From DAOMNN01 sp964404505 (GTDB taxonomy: Bacteria; Pseudomonadota; Gammaproteobacteria; Burkholderiales; Rhodocyclaceae), in the NCBI GenBank assembly GCA_964404505.1, contig CAYOKH010000071.1, positions 1-9,630 of the forward strand: a stretch of 9,630 bases of DNA, written 5' to 3'. Positions within the stretch are counted from its first letter, which is position 1. The number at the start of each line of letters is the position of its first letter. The position numbers and the translations under genes are program-made. Of this stretch, positions 6,356 to 9,630 are shown piece by piece. Under the pieces are notes generated by a model. The model was not told the origin of the DNA and did no database searches. It worked only from the letters and a program-made list of their open reading frames with translations.

Positions 6356-7717
6356 TCAGCCGTACATCAGCTTGGGCAACCAGAGCACCAGATCCTGCCA
6401 CATGAACACGATCGCAACCGCGAGGAGCTGGATCATGATGAAGGGGATAACTCCCATGTAGATGTGCTTGGTCTTGATCTCGGGGGGCACCACCCCCTTC
6501 AGATAGAACAGCGAGAAGCCTACCGGCGGGGTCAGGAACGAGGTCTGCAGCGCCAGCGCGAACAGCACCACGAACCAGATCAGGTCGAAACCGAGGGCCG
6601 AGACCACCGGACCCACGAGGGGCAGCAGGATCAGGCTGATCTCGAGCCAGTCGAGAAAGAAGCCGGCAAGGAAGGCGATCAGCAGGATCACGATGACGAT
6701 GCCCTCCGGCGGAAGCGGAATGCCGTGCAGCAGGCCGGCGATGAACTCGTCCCCTCCCAGCGAGCGCAGCACGACGGCAAAGGCGGTCGCGCCGAGAAAG
6801 ATGCCGAACACGAACGCGGTCGTGACCGTGGTCTTCTCGCACACGTCCTTGACCACGGCAAACGAGAGTTTCCGGTTGGCCGCCGCGAGAAGGGTCGCGC
6901 CGAGCGCACCCACACCGGCCGCCTCGGTGGGCGTCGCGATGCCGAAGAAGATCGAGCCGAGAACGGCCAGGATCAGCCCCATCGGTGGAATCACGGCAAG
7001 CAGCACCTCGGCCACGAGCTTCCACGTCACCGGGGGAAGATCGCGCGGCGGCTGCGCGAGCTTGGGATACAGGATTGCCGCGATGACCACGAACGCGATG
7101 TAGAGCAGGCCGAGCATGACCCCGGGGATCAGGGCCCCCATGAACAGGTTGCCGACCGAGAGGGACAGCTGGTCGGCCATGATGATCAGCATGATGCTGG
7201 GCGGAATCAGGATGCCCAGCGTTCCGGCCGACGCGACCACACCGCTTGCGAAAGCGGGTGAATAGCGCTGCTCGAGCATCACCGGAATCGACAGCATAGC
7301 GAGCAGCACCACCGACGCACCGACGATACCGGTGGACGCGGCCAGGAGGATGCCGATCACGACCACCGCAACGCCCAACCCGCCGCGGAAGCGCCCGAAC
7401 AGTTTGATGAAACTGAGCATCAAGCGCTCGGCAATGCCCGAACGCTCCAGCATCAGACCCATGAAGATGAACATCGGCAGCGCGACCAGCACCCAGTTGC
7501 TCATCTGCGCAAAAATGCGCTGGACCATGACGCCAAAGATGCGCCAATCGGTCAGGAAGTAGGTATCGATGTCGAAATGCTGCGCGAGCAGGATCGAACC
7601 GACGCTGAACAGCACGGATATCCCGGCCAGCAACCAGGCCACCGGATAGCCGGTGAAGATCAGCACGATGAAGCTGCCCAGCATCGCCATTACGAGAATT
7701 TCGTTTGCCTCGAACAC
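6356..7717 (-). CDS. TRAP transporter large membrane subunit (DctM type)
   Basis: A 453-residue, very hydrophobic protein with roughly eleven to twelve membrane segments. This is the DctM/ion-transporter-superfamily subunit that carries solute across the inner membrane using an ion gradient. Family motifs visible: TGIVGAS (129-135), GILIPPSI (168-175), FGIATPTEAAG (258-268) and TPPVGFSLFYLKG (396-408). The start codon is GTG at 7717, supported by TAGGAG at 7725-7730 seven bases upstream; the next internal Met is at residue 10. It is the last gene of the dctP-dctQ-dctM operon, with 73 bases between it and dctQ, and it converges on the GMC/MmsA operon. Confidence 0.95.
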   Translation of the reverse strand: MFEANEILVMAMLGSFIVLIFTGYPVAWLLAGISVLFSVGSILLAQHFDIDTYFLTDWRIFGVMVQRIFAQMSNWVLVALPMFIFMGLMLERSGIAERLMLSFIKLFGRFRGGLGVAVVVIGILLAASTGIVGASVVLLAMLSIPVMLEQRYSPAFASGVVASAGTLGILIPPSIMLIIMADQLSLSVGNLFMGALIPGVMLGLLYIAFVVIAAILYPKLAQPPRDLPPVTWKLVAEVLLAVIPPMGLILAVLGSIFFGIATPTEAAGVGALGATLLAAANRKLSFAVVKDVCEKTTVTTAFVFGIFLGATAFAVVLRSLGGDEFIAGLLHGIPLPPEGIVIVILLIAFLAGFFLDWLEISLILLPLVGPVVSALGFDLIWFVVLFALALQTSFLTPPVGFSLFYLKGVVPPEIKTKHIYMGVIPFIMIQLLAVAIVFMWQDLVLWLPKLMYG

Positions 7718-7790
7718 GAACCGGCTCCTATCCTGATGAGGTCTTCAATGCCGCCGGGCGGCCGTTTGCAGCGGTGTCGGGAATTCGGGC

Positions 7791-8381
7791 TCAGGTCTTG
7801 CGCGCGCGGGGAAACCCCGTCAGCAGCGAAAAGGCCCGAATCAGCCTCGCCAGTCCTGCGATGAAAAGCAGGACAAACGCGTAAATGATGAACGACTTGA
7901 TCAGCCAGCGCATCGGCAGTCCGCCGGGTGCGGCCGATACCTCGTTGATGCTGTAGGAACGTTCTACGAACGGGTACGCATAGGCGAGGATGAAGTAACA
8001 GAACGGCAGGAACAGCAGGACCGTTCCGAGGATCTCGATCACGGCGCGCGTGCGGGGCTGAAAATGCTCGGCAAATACATCGACCCGCACGTGTCCGTCA
8101 TGAAGAAAGCAATACGAAAGACCGATCATGAAGCCCGCGGCGTACAGATGCCACTGGAACTCCTCCATCGCGATGATGTTGGTCCCGAGGACGTAACGCA
8201 GGACGACGTTGCCGACCACGAGCAGCACGAGGGGCACCCAGATCCACGAAAACAACTTGCCGAAAAAGCTGACGACACTCTCGAGAATGTCGGAGGGCAG
8301 GGTACGGGGATACTGCACCGCGGTCGAACCGTGCGTGACCGCATCCTCCACCTTGTCCAGATCGAGTTTGATTTCAGCCAT
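7791..8381 (-). CDS. TRAP transporter small membrane subunit (DctQ type)
   Basis: A 196-residue protein with four predicted membrane helices at about 44-64, 76-93, 113-136 and 158-184. This is the DctQ architecture that associates with DctM. Family features include the EEFQWHLY stretch at 73-80 before helix 2 and DGHVRVDVF at 95-103 after it. The first ~40 residues are hydrophilic and acidic, a slightly long cytoplasmic lead. The ATG at 8381 has GAGGA at 8385-8389 upstream, with a rather short spacing of three bases. It lies between dctP and dctM in the same transcription unit. Confidence 0.93.
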   Translation of the reverse strand: MAEIKLDLDKVEDAVTHGSTAVQYPRTLPSDILESVVSFFGKLFSWIWVPLVLLVVGNVVLRYVLGTNIIAMEEFQWHLYAAGFMIGLSYCFLHDGHVRVDVFAEHFQPRTRAVIEILGTVLLFLPFCYFILAYAYPFVERSYSINEVSAAPGGLPMRWLIKSFIIYAFVLLFIAGLARLIRAFSLLTGFPRARKT

Positions 8382-8415
8382 GATTCCTCGACGTCGTGTT
8401 GTTTACCGATATGGA

Positions 8416-8428
8416 TGCCCCGCGGGCA
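8416..8428. other. Small hairpin between dctP and dctQ
   Basis: TGCCC and GGGCA are separated by three bases within the 62-base gap after the dctP stop. Intercistronic hairpins after binding-protein genes often let the binding protein be made in excess over the membrane subunits. The stem is only five base pairs, and nothing else supports a role. Confidence 0.25.
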
Positions 8429-8443
8429 CGCTTCGACCCGGGC

Positions 8444-9508
8444 TTACTTGACGCTGGTGTCGAAATTGCGCGGCAGGTAACCGTACTCCTTCCAAACGCT
8501 GTGCTCGGCCTGGAATGTCTTCATCGAGTTGTACACCTTGGCCCACAGCGGATCACCCGCCGAACGGCGCGCCATGACCTTGTCGGTCGCTTCCTTGAAC
8601 GCACCCAGGATCTCGTCGCTGTACTGCATCAGATTCACGCCCTGCTTCTGGAAGCGCGCCAGCACCGCACCCTGCAGCGCTTCGGCGCGGGCCAGGGCGT
8701 ACATGTTGGCAGCCATGCAGGTGTTCTCGATCAGGGCCTGGGTCTGCTTGTTCAGCTTGTTCCACTCAGCCATGTTGATGTAGAGGAACTGGTTCGTCGA
8801 AGGCTGATGCCATCCGGGCAGCGCATAGTACTTTGCCACCTGGAAGAAGCCGAGTTGCTCGTCGACGGTCGGCAGCGAGAACTCGGTTCCGTCCAGCACC
8901 CCGGTCTCGAGCGCCTGATAGAGCTCGCCACCCGGCAGCATCGTCACGGACTTGCCGAACTCGGCCATGATCTCGCCACCCACGCCGGCAGCGCGGAACT
9001 TCATGCCCTTGAACTGATCGACGGACTTGATCTCCTCACGGAACCAGCCGGCCGCCTCGGGGCTGATCGTGCCGCACGATATCGGGTACACGTTGTGCGG
9101 CGCAAACGCCTCCTTCAACAACGCGTCGCCACCATGGAAATACAACCAGGCCGTGAACTCCTGCGATTCCAGCCCGAACGGGGTCGCACCGAACAGCGCC
9201 GCAACCGGCACCTGGCCCCACTCGTAACCCATCCACGAGTAGCCCGCAGGGACGTTGCCCGTGCTGACGTTCTCGAAGATGCTCAGCGCGGGAATCAGCG
9301 CACCCGGCTCGAATACCTGGAGATTCACTTGACCGCCGCTGGATGCTCTGAGCATGTCCGCCACGACCGGCATCGTGTCGCCCAGAGCGGTCAGTGAGGA
9401 TGCGAACGCCATCGGCACCTGCCAGCGTACGCGGTCGAAATCGGCGGCTGCGGGTGCCGCAACAGCTACTGTCGAAGCCAGCAGCACCATTCCCAGAGTC
9501 TTTTTCAT
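8444..9508 (-). CDS. TRAP transporter periplasmic solute-binding protein (DctP type, TakP-like)
   Basis: A 354-residue binding protein. A Sec signal peptide is clear: KK at 2-3, a hydrophobic core at 5-18, and an A-A-A site with likely cleavage after A22 (before DFDRVRW). The conserved segment SVDQFKGMKFRAAG contains R172, the family arginine that usually binds the substrate carboxylate. LPGGELYQALETGVLDGTEF (191-210) and the YYALPGWHQPST stretch resemble the TakP / lactate-binding group (2-oxo acids, lactate) more than the C4-dicarboxylate group. The frame stays open upstream to 9595, but the true start is ATG 9508: it has AAGGAG at 9515-9520 and begins the signal peptide. It is first in the TRAP operon. 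A small hydroxy- or oxo-monocarboxylate is the likely ligand. Confidence 0.94.
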   Translation of the reverse strand: MKKTLGMVLLASTVAVAAPAAADFDRVRWQVPMAFASSLTALGDTMPVVADMLRASSGGQVNLQVFEPGALIPALSIFENVSTGNVPAGYSWMGYEWGQVPVAALFGATPFGLESQEFTAWLYFHGGDALLKEAFAPHNVYPISCGTISPEAAGWFREEIKSVDQFKGMKFRAAGVGGEIMAEFGKSVTMLPGGELYQALETGVLDGTEFSLPTVDEQLGFFQVAKYYALPGWHQPSTNQFLYINMAEWNKLNKQTQALIENTCMAANMYALARAEALQGAVLARFQKQGVNLMQYSDEILGAFKEATDKVMARRSAGDPLWAKVYNSMKTFQAEHSVWKEYGYLPRNFDTSVK

Positions 9509-9514
9509 TGAGAT

Positions 9515-9520
9515 CTCCTT
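9515..9520 (-). promoter_or_regulatory. Ribosome binding site that fixes the dctP start
   Basis: On the minus strand, AAGGAG lies six bases before ATG 9508. It rules against the 29-residue extension back to 9595, which would hide the signal peptide behind a non-hydrophobic leader. Confidence 0.8.
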
Positions 9521-9543
9521 CCGTGAGTAATGAATCGAGGCGA

Positions 9544-9559
9544 GCAAAACGTGTTTTGC
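9544..9559. promoter_or_regulatory. Perfect palindrome GCAAAAC-GT-GTTTTGC, candidate operator of the TRAP operon
   Basis: Two 7-base arms are exactly complementary around GT, 36 bases upstream of the dctP start and before its ribosome site. A weak promoter candidate overlaps upstream: on the minus strand, TTGCGG (9595-9590), 17 bases, TAACGT (9572-9567), with a start near 9560. That would place the palindrome at the transcription start, suiting a repressor. The binding protein is unknown; it could be encoded beyond 9630. Confidence 0.5.
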
Positions 9560-9630
9560 AGCGCGAACGTTAGCGAAACGGCAGTCGAGCCGCAATCAAG
9601 GTAAACCCATACTGCACCCGCACAAAAACA

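Noticed and set aside
6282..7547. 421-residue minus-strand frame overlapping the DctM gene
   Set aside because: A frame-shifted shadow of DctM, rich in Arg, Gly and Ala and lacking membrane segments. DctM shows family motifs throughout.
7750..7762. GCCGC-CGG-GCGGC hairpin between dctQ and dctM
   Set aside because: A five-base GC stem with a three-base loop is expected by chance here, and there is no U tract.
9509..9595. 29-residue N-terminal extension of the DctP protein
   Set aside because: It would bury a clear signal peptide and the AAGGAG site inside the coding region.

Overview
The window looks like the end of a high-GC proteobacterial contig, most likely from a beta- or gammaproteobacterium. 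This rests on the strong GC third-position bias, the Shine-Dalgarno-led genes, and the mix of IclR and LysR regulators with a TRAP transporter; no marker gene fixes the taxon. All seven protein genes read through without frameshifts. There are no RNA genes, mobile elements or CRISPR arrays, and no gene-free stretch over 300 bases. The first ~26 bases are not biological: they match the Illumina TruSeq read-1 adapter with a few missing bases.

Left part (29-1964): a cytoplasmic metallo-beta-lactamase-fold protein (minus strand) is divergent from an IclR-type regulator (plus strand). The MBL protein keeps the Zn1 ligands but has lost all three non-bridging Zn2 ligands. The space between the two genes holds a convincing minus-strand promoter whose -35 lies inside an inverted repeat, and a second 10-bp perfect palindrome.

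Middle part (1986-6210): a LysR-type regulator (minus) is divergent from a two-gene operon (plus) encoding an MmsA-type CoA-acylating (methyl)malonate-semialdehyde dehydrogenase and a GMC-family flavoprotein alcohol dehydrogenase. A 21-bp imperfect palindrome with a centred T-N11-A LysR motif sits about 64 bases upstream of the predicted operon start, where activating LysR proteins usually bind. The gene set resembles known 3-hydroxypropionate / 3-hydroxyisobutyrate oxidation loci (HpdH/DddA-like dehydrogenase plus MmsA/DddC, under LysR control). The GMC enzyme would oxidise the 3-hydroxy acid to the semialdehyde, and MmsA would convert that to acetyl-CoA or propionyl-CoA.

Right part (6356-9508): a complete tripartite TRAP transporter operon on the minus strand, in the order binding protein (DctP type, TakP-like), small membrane subunit (DctQ), large membrane subunit (DctM). 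It converges on the catabolic operon, and a 22-bp hairpin (6244-6291) separates the two. Upstream of the binding-protein gene is a perfect 7-2-7 palindrome that probably serves as an operator. A reasonable model is that the transporter imports the small hydroxy- or oxo-carboxylate that the middle operon oxidises; this is inference from gene context.
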